Below, piece after piece: positions 8,232-15,960 of a stretch of 64,000 bases of DNA. Source of the stretch: Glaciecola amylolytica (GTDB taxonomy: Bacteria > Bacteroidota > Bacteroidia > Flavobacteriales_D > Crocinitomicaceae); NCBI GenBank assembly GCA_003856375.1, contig CP034120.1, forward strand, positions 4,397,501 through 4,461,500. The letters run 5' to 3'. The translations under genes and the position numbers were made by a program. How positions within the stretch are numbered: the first letter of the stretch is position 1; each line of letters opens with the position of its first letter. Under the pieces are notes generated by a model. It saw only the letters and a program-made list of their open reading frames with translations, made no database searches and had not been told where the DNA came from.

Positions 8232-9296
8232 ATGAAAGGGTTTTTAATTGTTGCCTTGAGCATTTTCGGATTGACACCAGTTAGTTTCAGTCAGAAAAAG
8301 ATTCGTATGGTTGTGAAGGAGGAGTGTGTTCCATGTCGCCGAATGATGGCGCAAACTTGTTTTCAGGTTCAGAGAGATGGTTCTAAAACCTGGGAATTGT
8401 TTTACGAACGCATTGCCGGATTTAACTACGAACCGGGAAACAGATATGTGATTGATGTGATCGAAACACCTCGTCCGGAACCAGTTCCGCAGGATTTGTC
8501 AAAGTACATCTACAAATTGGATAAGATCATTTCAGTTACTCCGAAAATCAGTGGAGACGAAGGTTCTGTTTATCGCGTAATCCGTATGAATGGGAAAGAT
8601 CTGACCAATGCGAATGTTTCGTTGTCATTTGACAGTGTTTTTAAACGCATTTCCGGAAGAAGCGGATGTAACAGTTTTTTCAGCGCAGTGAAATTGAACA
8701 AGAAACAAAGCAAGATTTCCGTGAAGGTTGGCGGTTCAACGTTAATGGCTTGCCAAGACGCACAAATGGAAATTGAAAGAGAGTTTTTAAGCTCTATTTC
8801 TGAAAAGTCATTTAAGATTTCCCACAAGGATGGAAAAATGATCTGGACTGCAAAGAAAAAGGAAGTATTTGCTTTTGAATTGGCAATCAAACCGAATCCG
8901 GAAGATCCCGGAGCAATGTCTGGCGGAAGACCGGAAAAAACGCCCTGGAATTATTTCAATCAACAAGAGTTGAAATTGATTCAGATAGACGGTGTTTCCG
9001 TAAAGAATTCAAAAGCAGGAATTAAAATGGATATGGCTACAAACTCTTTTACCGGGAGCAATGGCTGTAACCGCATTTCAGGCGGGATGACAACAACCAG
9101 AAATACGGTTGAGTTTTCAAATGTGATGTCGACAAAAATGCTTTGTGCAGATGAGTTGGTTGCAACAACTGAAAAACGCTTTATGGAAATCCTGAACAGC
9201 AAGGGATTAACAGTCGATTTTGCAGAACAGGTACTCAATGTGTATGATTCTACAGGAAAATTGGTATTAATGTTCGCTGTAGACGCAACCAAATAA
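8232..9296 (+). CDS. Exported protein with DUF4377 and two META domains
   Basis: I start at the ATG at 8232 (354 residues) because it opens a signal peptide (MKGFLIVALSIFGLTPVSFSQ). An upstream in-frame TTG at 8160 would bury it. Residues ~25-80 look like DUF4377, with VKEECVPCRRMMAQTCFQV and YEPGNRYVIDV. Two META (HslJ-like) domains follow. Their hallmark GxxGCN motif occurs as SGRSGCNSF and again as TGSNGCNRISG, each followed by a cysteine-containing strand (TLMACQ, TKMLCAD). META domains are beta-sandwich domains of envelope proteins linked to stress or heat-shock responses in enterobacteria. The function in Bacteroidota is not established. The next gene begins 57 bases downstream. Confidence 0.85.
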   Translation: MKGFLIVALSIFGLTPVSFSQKKIRMVVKEECVPCRRMMAQTCFQVQRDGSKTWELFYERIAGFNYEPGNRYVIDVIETPRPEPVPQDLSKYIYKLDKIISVTPKISGDEGSVYRVIRMNGKDLTNANVSLSFDSVFKRISGRSGCNSFFSAVKLNKKQSKISVKVGGSTLMACQDAQMEIEREFLSSISEKSFKISHKDGKMIWTAKKKEVFAFELAIKPNPEDPGAMSGGRPEKTPWNYFNQQELKLIQIDGVSVKNSKAGIKMDMATNSFTGSNGCNRISGGMTTTRNTVEFSNVMSTKMLCADELVATTEKRFMEILNSKGLTVDFAEQVLNVYDSTGKLVLMFAVDATK

Positions 9297-9353
9297 TTTT
9301 TTTAGAGTTTTAAAGTCAGTTTTCATATATTTATACACCAAAAAATTTTTACT

Positions 9354-9680
9354 ATGAAAAAACTAATCAAAATTTCTGCGTTTGCAACATTGGCATTTGT
9401 TGGAGCGTTGGGAATTCAGTCATTTACTTCGGCGACTTCAAATTCTACGGAGAAAGTACTTGGAAATATTGAGTTTAAGGTGATTAATGATTCATCATCA
9501 GAGTACAAGTACTGTGTGAATGGTGGACATAACTATATCAGTGCAGGTGCATCAAAAGGATTCAGCTACAGTGAGGGCACGGAGATTAAGTTTTTGGATG
9601 GAAGCAACTGTGGAAAGACCTGGTTTAAAGTTACGAGTTCAATGCACGGAAAATCATTCAAACTTTCTGAATTGAAATAA
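9354..9680 (+). CDS. Small secreted protein, unknown function
   Basis: This 108-residue protein has a signal peptide (MKKLIKISAFATLAFVGALGIQ) and a short mature domain with two cysteines (YKYCVNGGHNYI, GSNCGKTW). The pattern is of a small beta-rich extracytoplasmic protein stabilised by one disulfide. I do not recognise the family. It follows the META gene in the same direction and is closed by a strong terminator, so the two may share a transcript. Confidence 0.75.
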   Translation: MKKLIKISAFATLAFVGALGIQSFTSATSNSTEKVLGNIEFKVINDSSSEYKYCVNGGHNYISAGASKGFSYSEGTEIKFLDGSNCGKTWFKVTSSMHGKSFKLSELK

Positions 9681-9702
9681 TTCATTTTTTGAAATATTGA
9701 AC

Positions 9703-9732
9703 AAAAAGCCTCTTTTTTTAAGAGGCTTTTTT
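9703..9732 (+). terminator. Strong intrinsic terminator
   Basis: AAAAAGCCTCTT (9703-9714) pairs with AAGAGGCTTTTT (9720-9731) around a five-base T loop, with the T run built into the right arm. It terminates the small secreted-protein gene. Confidence 0.9.
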
Positions 9733-9829
9733 GTTTTCCACATCTTCTTTTAGCTTTTCAATTTAAATAAGGTTAATTCGAACTATGAATTCGGTGATTT
9801 GAGTTAATTTCGTAACAGATTTAAAGGGT

Positions 9830-11167
9830 ATGAAACGAATTTTGCTTTTAGGAGCCGGTCTTTCAGCTTCAACCTTGATTAAGTACTTGCTTAATCACGC
9901 GGAGAAGAATAACTGGCAATTGCGTGTGGTGGATCAATCGTTGGATTTAGTGAAGTTTAAGCTTGCAGGACATCCTTGTGGTGTGGCTCTTTCGTTTAAT
10001 GCACTGGATCGGAATGAACGTTGGGAGGAGTTGAAAAATGCAGATTTGGTTATCTCCATGCTTCCTGCACGTTTTCATGTGGAAATTGCAAAAGATTGCC
10101 TGGAGTTAAAGAAAAACCTGATTACTCCTTCGTATGTTTCTGCTGAAATGAGAGAGCTGAATGAAGAAGTTCGGAATGCGGGACTGATTTTCATGAATGA
10201 GGTTGGGGTTGATCCCGGAATTGATCACATGAGTGCGATGAAAATCATCGATTCGATCAGAAATCAGGGAGGAGTTATCTCCGGATTCAAATCATACTGC
10301 GGAGGTTTGATGGCCCCGGAAAGCGATACCAATCCATGGAATTACAAATTTACCTGGAATCCGCGAAACGTGGTTTTGGCGGCGCAGGGCGGAACGGCTC
10401 GTTACATCGATCAGCATCAGTATAAATACATTCCGTATACACAGGTGTTCAATCGTTTGGATACCATCACGGTGGAAGGCTACGGCGAATTCGAAGGATA
10501 TGCAAACCGCGATTCTTTGTCATACAGAGCTATTTACGGAATGGAAGATATTCCGACGATTTACCGCGGTACGTTGCGTAAAAATGGTTTTTGCCAGGCT
10601 TGGAACGTCTTCGTTCAACTTGGATTGACGGATGACAGTTTTATGCTTCAGGATTCCGAGGATTTGACTCCAAGATCTTTTATCAATGCATTTTTGCCCT
10701 TTAATGAAAGTTTGAGTGTGGAAGAAAAATGGATCGGAGCCTGTGAAAAATTGGGCGTAAGCGACCTGCATAAATTTGAGTGGCTGGATCTATTCGATTC
10801 TTCTGTGAAAATTGGTTTAAAGAATGCAACACCTGCCCAGATTCTGGAAAAGATCCTGGTAAATAAATGGGTGTTGGAACCTGAAGACAAAGACATGCTG
10901 GTGATGGTGCATCAATTCACCTATTTATTGAATAACGAGCAACGTTTCATCGAATCTTCCATGGTGAATATCGGTGATGATCCGGTTCACACGGCTATGT
11001 CGAAAACGGTTGGTTATCCGGTAGGTATTTGCGCAAAACTGATTCTTCAGGATCAAATCTCAGATAGAGGCGTTTTACTTCCGACAAAACCGGAGGTTTA
11101 CACACCAATTCTCGAAGAATTGGAAAGCCTTGGAGTTGTGTTTCAGGAATTGGAAAAGGCAATTTAA
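9830..11167 (+). CDS. Saccharopine dehydrogenase family protein
   Basis: The 445-residue cytoplasmic enzyme has an N-terminal Rossmann NAD(P) domain (KRILLLGAGLSASTLIKYL) and the C-terminal saccharopine dehydrogenase domain with FMNEVGVDPGIDHMSAM and FKSYCGGLMAPESDTNPWNYKFTWNPRNVV. This layout matches the glutamate-forming saccharopine dehydrogenase that releases glutamate and aminoadipate semialdehyde from saccharopine. An ALDH7-type dehydrogenase able to oxidise that semialdehyde lies at 36355-37911, suggesting lysine catabolism by this route. No lysine-ketoglutarate reductase is in the window. A near-consensus -7 box TAATTTCG lies at 9805-9812. Its stop overlaps the stop of the convergent gene by three bases. 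Confidence 0.88.
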   Translation: MKRILLLGAGLSASTLIKYLLNHAEKNNWQLRVVDQSLDLVKFKLAGHPCGVALSFNALDRNERWEELKNADLVISMLPARFHVEIAKDCLELKKNLITPSYVSAEMRELNEEVRNAGLIFMNEVGVDPGIDHMSAMKIIDSIRNQGGVISGFKSYCGGLMAPESDTNPWNYKFTWNPRNVVLAAQGGTARYIDQHQYKYIPYTQVFNRLDTITVEGYGEFEGYANRDSLSYRAIYGMEDIPTIYRGTLRKNGFCQAWNVFVQLGLTDDSFMLQDSEDLTPRSFINAFLPFNESLSVEEKWIGACEKLGVSDLHKFEWLDLFDSSVKIGLKNATPAQILEKILVNKWVLEPEDKDMLVMVHQFTYLLNNEQRFIESSMVNIGDDPVHTAMSKTVGYPVGICAKLILQDQISDRGVLLPTKPEVYTPILEELESLGVVFQELEKAI

Positions 11168-11775
11168 CGGAAAAGCAAACTGCTTCTGGTAATCAAACGG
11201 TAAATAACAACACCGAGTACTGTTCCGAAGAGAATGACTTCGTCCGGAATCCGTATGAAATAAGATAGCGCTAAAACAATCCCGAACGCGAGTGAAAGGA
11301 TGATTCCCTGTTTCACACCTTCCCGTGTGAATTGACTTACCGGATATTTTCGAAATAACTGCGGCAGAAGGAATTGCTGCTTGTAGGTGAGGTATCCGCT
11401 CAAAACCATCAAAGGAATTAAAACAAATCCCTGCTGAATCCCCATATCACTGTAGGACAAAAAGGCCCAAATCCGTTCTGTCCAGGAGAAACCCTCATGC
11501 ATATTCGGAAGTGTGAAGAAAACGGCAAGAGAGGTGCTTAAAATGCATAAGAACGCAAGAGCAAGGTGTTTGACTGCTACTTGTTTTTCCGCCGCATTTC
11601 CACTAAAGTCAATGCGTTTTCTTGCTTTGAAAAGAGTAAGTGCCCAAAACAGCATCCAATCAATCAGATAGAACATCAAAATGAAGCTTGCATCCCAGTT
11701 CCAATAAAAATAACCCAATATCGGAAGAAGAGCTTCTATGCAAGTTTGAAAGAGGATTGCCTTTTTCGGGGTCAT
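11164..11775 (-). CDS. Multi-spanning membrane protein, unknown
   Basis: I start at the ATG at 11775, which overlaps the stop of the TPR gene by four bases (ATGA). This yields 203 residues. A longer in-frame extension to 11904 only reads through the TPR gene and looks non-coding in this frame. The protein has about five hydrophobic segments (IEALLPILGYFYWNW, LALAFLCILSTSLAVFF, GFVLIPLMVLSGYL, GIILSLAFGIVLALSYFI, VILFGTVLGVVIYRLI). I do not recognise a family. Coupling to the TPR lipoprotein suggests an envelope role. Confidence 0.75.
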   Translation of the reverse strand: MTPKKAILFQTCIEALLPILGYFYWNWDASFILMFYLIDWMLFWALTLFKARKRIDFSGNAAEKQVAVKHLALAFLCILSTSLAVFFTLPNMHEGFSWTERIWAFLSYSDMGIQQGFVLIPLMVLSGYLTYKQQFLLPQLFRKYPVSQFTREGVKQGIILSLAFGIVLALSYFIRIPDEVILFGTVLGVVIYRLITRSSLLFR

Positions 11776-12764
11776 TTCGCCAGTCGCTTGATTGCTTCTT
11801 CCGAAATTGCAAATTGAGGATTGTATTTCAAAGCCTTTCGGTAATACTGAATAGCCTGATATTTCTCTCCTTTGGTTTCGTAAGCAAGCCCTAAGTTGTG
11901 CCATGCTTCAACATAGCGCGGTTCTTTTTGCAAGGTTTCGTTATAGAAATAAATGGCGCTGTCCAGATCATTTTGTTTGAATTGCTTGATCCACCCAAGC
12001 TGGAAAAGCGGCGGAGTGAAGGTTGGATCCTTCTTAATCATTTCACGATATGTTTGCTGTGCCTCCGGAATCTTGTCAAATTGCTGATAAGCGTAAGCCA
12101 GATTGTAATATGCTTCAATATTATTCGGACGGATCTGAGTTGCTGTGATGAAATACTGAATACACAGCGGATCGCCTTCTTCCTGATAGATTAGTCCAAG
12201 CTTGATGTAAGCTGCAAAGAACTCAGGATCTTGCTCAACTGCGGTTTGATAGGACGATTTTGCCAGTTTCCGGTTATCCATACTCAGGTAAATACTTCCT
12301 TTCAGAATATAGGCATCGCGGTATTTTTTGTCGATTCGAAGCGCTTCGTTGATATAGTAAAATGCTTTTTCATTATCTCCCTGCTGCGCATAAGTCGTAG
12401 CAAGTGCAACCAATGCGGTGGTGTTTTTCGGTTGTTTTTTCACTACATACTTAAAGTGGCTTTGGGCTGCCATCACATCACTCACACTTCGGTTCGCGCG
12501 ATTGTTCAGTGCGTTTGCATACAGAAAACGTGCTTCAATATTCGATTGCTGCATCCGGTATGCCTTCGCACCATCCTGAAGTGCTTTTTCGTAGTCATAT
12601 CTTTCCAACATCAGGTTTCCATGCTTGATAAGAATCGGAACGCTGTCCGGATACTTTTTGTAAAGCTCGTCAATGGAGAGTTCTTTTTGTTTCTTTTTGG
12701 TGGAATTGCCCCCGCAAGAAGTCAGGAGAACAAGAAGAAAACCGATCGAAAATAGAATGCGCAT
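11772..12764 (-). CDS. TPR-repeat lipoprotein
   Basis: The start is set at the ATG at 12764 (330 residues), where a lipoprotein signal begins (MRILFSIGFLLVLLTSCGGN). The mature protein is a chain of about seven to eight tetratricopeptide repeats, visible as recurring ALATTYAQQGDNEKAFYYI, LGLIYQEEGDP, LAYAYQQFDKIPEAQQTY and LGLAYETKGEKYQAIQYY. These form a helical protein-binding scaffold on the periplasmic face of a membrane. The partner is unknown. A TATTTTTG box (minus strand, 12792-12785) matches the -7 consensus about 20 bases before the start. The gene is translationally coupled to the downstream membrane-protein gene. Confidence 0.88.
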   Translation of the reverse strand: MRILFSIGFLLVLLTSCGGNSTKKKQKELSIDELYKKYPDSVPILIKHGNLMLERYDYEKALQDGAKAYRMQQSNIEARFLYANALNNRANRSVSDVMAAQSHFKYVVKKQPKNTTALVALATTYAQQGDNEKAFYYINEALRIDKKYRDAYILKGSIYLSMDNRKLAKSSYQTAVEQDPEFFAAYIKLGLIYQEEGDPLCIQYFITATQIRPNNIEAYYNLAYAYQQFDKIPEAQQTYREMIKKDPTFTPPLFQLGWIKQFKQNDLDSAIYFYNETLQKEPRYVEAWHNLGLAYETKGEKYQAIQYYRKALKYNPQFAISEEAIKRLAK

Positions 12765-13054
12765 ATGAAATTGGTTCTGAATCACAAAAATAAGGAAATG
12801 TATTTAACATGAGTCCGGTGTAAGTATTCCTGTTGTTATTCTTACATCGAATTGATATTATTTAGCTGTGTTTATCTAAACGTTGATTTCTTTAAAAGCG
12901 TTGGAATTTCGATATAATTGAATAAATTGACGACGAACATATATTAATACTCGATAAAATTTACAAAACACTCATCTTTAGTTAGCATTCACACATATTA
13001 TAATGAAATTTTTAGTTGAATAGCATAATTTCATTGTTACTGAAACTTAATAAG

Positions 13055-13393
13055 ATGAACAATAAATTACTACCTATTGTTCTTCTAACTCTTGCGTCTT
13101 ACTCCTTTGGTCAAAGTAATTTTGACCAAAGGCTTCTGGCTCATTTCTCGGAAGAACAGCTTGCGCAGATGCCGCAGCAAAAACTGAAAGCAATTACAGA
13201 TTACTATTGTAATAGCTACTCTATCGATGATTCAAATGCCATTGGATTTGATATCTATTCTTTTGATGTTTCTCAGTACGAAGAATTGAGAAGGGAATCT
13301 GTGGATTTCTCCTTTGCCAACGAACAGGGAGTGATTATCACACTCTTTGCGAAAGAAAAGTATTTACAGAAAGCAACACTCAAAAAGCTATGA
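13055..13393 (+). CDS. Small secreted protein paired with a T9SS-like gene
   Basis: The ATG at 13055 opens a 112-residue protein with a signal peptide (MNNKLLPIVLLTLASYSFGQ). An upstream in-frame ATG at 13016 would only add a leader that breaks the signal. The mature part has FSEEQLAQMPQQKLKAITDY, a segment I associate with small companion proteins beside secreted proteins in Crocinitomicaceae-like genomes. The function is not known. Its stop overlaps the ATG of the next gene by four bases (ATGA), so the pair is translationally coupled. A degraded second copy lies at 14577-14926. Confidence 0.75.
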   Translation: MNNKLLPIVLLTLASYSFGQSNFDQRLLAHFSEEQLAQMPQQKLKAITDYYCNSYSIDDSNAIGFDIYSFDVSQYEELRRESVDFSFANEQGVIITLFAKEKYLQKATLKKL

Positions 13394-14328
13394 AAAGGCT
13401 GTTAACCGGTTTGATTGTAGCAACGGGTTTTGCTGCTTTCTCACAATTACCTTATACGTGGACTTCCGGAGTAAATCCCGGATGGACAAGTGATGGTAAT
13501 GGATTACAATGGAGATCCAGTTGTGGATATGTTACGACGAACTGTAATGGAAACTACAGTACGAACATGAATACAACTTACACGTCGTCTTCAATCAATG
13601 CATCTTGTGCCAATGCCACAACGATTTCCGTTACGTTTACAGCTTTTGGGAATGCGGAATATACGTATGACTTCATGTTTATTTATTACTCTTTGGATAA
13701 TGGAGCAAACTGGATTAATCCGTATGGAGCAGGAAATGGATGGACTGGGAATTTCGGTTCTTCTCCCGGGTCCACGATTCCTGCGATTGTTTTACCGACA
13801 TCTTCCAATATCCAGTTTCGCATGAATTTTCTGTCGGATAATTCATTCAACTCCAACGGATACAAATTAACCGATTTTGATGTGGTTTGCAATGTGGTTC
13901 TTCCGGTTGAAATGGTTTCATTCACAAGCAAAAGAGTAGGGAATGAGAATCATTTGAACTGGGTTACTTTATCTGAGAGAAACAACGATTATTTCGATAT
14001 TGAATGGTCGGTCAATCCGGAAGCAGAGCTCTGGACAAGCATTTCCAAGATTCCTGCCTATGGAACCGGAAATTCGGATGCACGGCAGGATTATTCAGCT
14101 GTTCATTCCAATCCCACTGTTGGGAAGAAGAATTATTACCGGATTACTCAGGTCGATAAAGACGGTACCCGAAGAGTTTTTGATGAAATGACTGTAGTAG
14201 ACAACAGTATGAAGGAAAATCCCTTGAAAGAGATCGTGAACCTGATGGGACAGAAAGTGAATGAAAATACTCCGGGCCTGGTCATTTATGTATACGAGGA
14301 CGGAACGAAAGTGAAAAAGTATCAGTAA
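13390..14328 (+). CDS. Secreted T9SS-type protein, paralog A
   Basis: This 312-residue protein has a signal peptide (MKRLLTGLIVATGFAAFSQ). Its N-terminal beta-rich domain is rich in Thr, Ser, Asn and Tyr, with WRSSCGYVTTNCNGNYSTN and a repeated cysteine pattern. A second domain has VLPVEMVSFTSKRVGNENHLNW, the strand pattern shared by many T9SS cargos. The C-terminus is short and atypical: NPLKEIVNLMGQKVNENTPG then YVYEDGTKVKKYQ, which looks like a reduced sorting domain. Surface display or secretion is inferred. Coupled to the small gene upstream. Closely related to the gene at 14923. Confidence 0.82.
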   Translation: MKRLLTGLIVATGFAAFSQLPYTWTSGVNPGWTSDGNGLQWRSSCGYVTTNCNGNYSTNMNTTYTSSSINASCANATTISVTFTAFGNAEYTYDFMFIYYSLDNGANWINPYGAGNGWTGNFGSSPGSTIPAIVLPTSSNIQFRMNFLSDNSFNSNGYKLTDFDVVCNVVLPVEMVSFTSKRVGNENHLNWVTLSERNNDYFDIEWSVNPEAELWTSISKIPAYGTGNSDARQDYSAVHSNPTVGKKNYYRITQVDKDGTRRVFDEMTVVDNSMKENPLKEIVNLMGQKVNENTPGLVIYVYEDGTKVKKYQ

Positions 14329-14576
14329 TCAACAACAGCGCTGATCTATGATCTACTGTAGTGTAGTAGTGTGGAAAGGGGAGTTCTAAAGGTGTCTCTC
14401 CTTTCTCTTACTAAATAGGACTTCTGTAAAAACCTGATTCTGAACGGTAAATAATTTAGTCGACATATTTGATACGTTCGACGAAAAAAACGATATGTTT
14501 ATCGTTAAATAGGTTTTGTTCATCTAAACAATATATTTGATTTAAATTAAACTACCTTTTACTTACTGAAACTTAA

Positions 14577-14926
14577 AGAAGTGATTATCAGATCATTTCT
14601 CTTGTTCTTCTAACTCTTGCGTTTTTTAACCCTGATCATAATCAGTTAAGTTCTGATCAGGGTTTATCAAAACATTTCCCGGAAGAACAGCTTGCGCAAA
14701 TGCCGCAGAGAAAGCTGGCAGCAATCACACGCTACAACTGTGAATGCTGCGTAATCGATGATTCGCACACCGTCGGGTTTGATTTCTATTTATTCTTTTT
14801 TTCGTTGCAACGAAAATCATAGAAAGTAAACCAATCGATTTCTCTATTTACTTCCGGACAGGCTGCTGTAATTGACCTGTTTGCTAAAGAAAATAGTCCC
14901 TTAAGTCGACCCTTCAAAAACTATGA
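14577..14926 (+). pseudogene. Degenerate copy of the small secreted-protein gene
   Basis: Reading the frame set by CTTGTTCTTCTAACTCTTGCG recovers a clear match to the gene at 13055: LVLLTLAF, then FPEEQLAQMPQRKLAAIT (compare FSEEQLAQMPQQKLKAIT), then VIDDSHTVGFDFY (compare SIDDSNAIGFDIY). There is no start codon in this frame after the upstream TAA at 14574. A TAG interrupts at 14820-14822. The C-terminal homology (VIDLFAKEN compare IITLFAKEK) continues in another frame. The final ATGA overlap with the next gene is still visible. It has lost its start, gained a stop and shifted frame, so it is a pseudogene. Confidence 0.88.
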
Positions 14927-15861
14927 AAAAGTTAGTAACCAGTATGATTGTAGCAACGGGCTTTGCTGCTTTCTCCCAATTACCTTATTCCTGGACTCCC
15001 AATGTTGATCCGGGTTGGAATACACCTAACGGTCCGTTGGTGTGGCGTCCGGGTTGTTCAGCCGTTACTACTAATTGCAGTGGAAATTACGGTAACAATC
15101 TGAATTCATCCTACATCTCTCCAGCCATTAATGCCACTTGCGGAAATGCAAGTACGATAGCCGTCACGTTTACTGCATACGGAAACACGGATTCAGGACG
15201 TGATTTCCTTTACATTGAATATTCGCTGAACGATGGTGTTACCTGGATCAATCCATACGGAGCAGGGGTGGGATTTTCCGGAAGTTTCGGATCATTTCCC
15301 GGAACTACCATTTCTCCGATCATTTTAAATGCAACAAACAACATCCGTTTTCAGTTCACTTTTCAATCTAACGGATCAATCAATTCAAGCGGGGTGAAAA
15401 TTACTGATTTCGACATTGTTTGCAATGTGGTTCTTCCCATTGAAATGGGTTCATTCACGGGTAAAAAGGTCGGAAATAAAAACCGTTTGAACTGGGTTAC
15501 CTTGTCTGAGAAAAACAACAGTTATTTCGACATTGAATGGTCAGTGAATCCGGAATTTGAACTCTGGACAAGTATCTCCCGAATCTCTGCTTACGGAACA
15601 GGAAGTTCGGATGTACAACAGCATTATTCACTGGTTCATTCCAATCCGACAGTTGGTAAGAAGAATTATTACCGGATTACGCAGGTGGATAAAGATGGCA
15701 CCCGGAAAACCTTTGATGAAATGGCAGTAGTGGACAACTGCATGGAGGCAAATCCGTTGAAAGAAATTGTAAATCTTCTGGGGCAGAAAGCAGATGAAAA
15801 TACTCCTGGCCTGGTCATTTACGTATATGAAGATGGCACGAAAGTGAAAAAATATCAGTAA
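14923..15861 (+). CDS. Secreted T9SS-type protein, paralog B
   Basis: At 312 residues this is the same length as its neighbour at 13390 and shares its architecture throughout. It has a signal peptide (MKKLVTSMIVATGFAAFSQ), a cysteine-containing beta-rich N-terminal domain (WRPGCSAVTTNCSGNYGNN), the VLPIEMGSFTGKKVGNKNRLNW segment, and the same terminal YVYEDGTKVKKYQ. The N-terminal domains have diverged more than the C-terminal halves, which suggests selection for different ligands or surfaces. Its small partner gene is dead, so this copy must work without it or use the product of the first copy. Confidence 0.82.
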   Translation: MKKLVTSMIVATGFAAFSQLPYSWTPNVDPGWNTPNGPLVWRPGCSAVTTNCSGNYGNNLNSSYISPAINATCGNASTIAVTFTAYGNTDSGRDFLYIEYSLNDGVTWINPYGAGVGFSGSFGSFPGTTISPIILNATNNIRFQFTFQSNGSINSSGVKITDFDIVCNVVLPIEMGSFTGKKVGNKNRLNWVTLSEKNNSYFDIEWSVNPEFELWTSISRISAYGTGSSDVQQHYSLVHSNPTVGKKNYYRITQVDKDGTRKTFDEMAVVDNCMEANPLKEIVNLLGQKADENTPGLVIYVYEDGTKVKKYQ

Positions 15862-15903
15862 TCAGCATACTGACCTGTTAGCTACTGTAGTGTAGTAGTG
15901 CAA

Positions 15904-15937
15904 GAAAGGCTGATGGGGATTTCCTCATCAGCCTTTC
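15904..15937. terminator. Bidirectional stem-loop between convergent genes
   Basis: GAAAGGCTGATG (15904-15915) and CATCAGCCTTTC (15926-15937) form a perfect 12-base-pair stem with a ten-base loop. A weaker equivalent with one G-U pair (14374-14405) follows the first module copy. It sits between the stop of paralog B and the stop of the convergent gene at 15961. Confidence 0.75.
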
Positions 15938-15960
15938 CGTTGATATCAGTTTTTTTGTAA

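Larger units (their letters stand above)
13037..15900 (+). repeat. Tandem duplication of a two-gene secreted module
   Basis: Copy 1 spans about 13037-14371 and copy 2 about 14563-15900, an offset of roughly 1.53 kb. Both start with TTACTGAAACTTAA (13037-13050; 14563-14576). Both end with the identical hairpin-prone CTACTGTAGTGTAGTAGTG (14353-14371; 15882-15900), followed by a G/C-rich stem-loop. Each copy holds a small secreted-protein gene and a 312-codon T9SS-like gene. In copy 2 the small gene is a pseudogene. The 312-codon genes remain intact and clearly paralogous. Confidence 0.9.

Noticed and set aside
12231-12755. 174-codon open frame antisense to the TPR lipoprotein gene
   Set aside because: Cysteine- and phenylalanine-rich antisense shadow without domain or start signals. 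The TPR frame is unmistakable.
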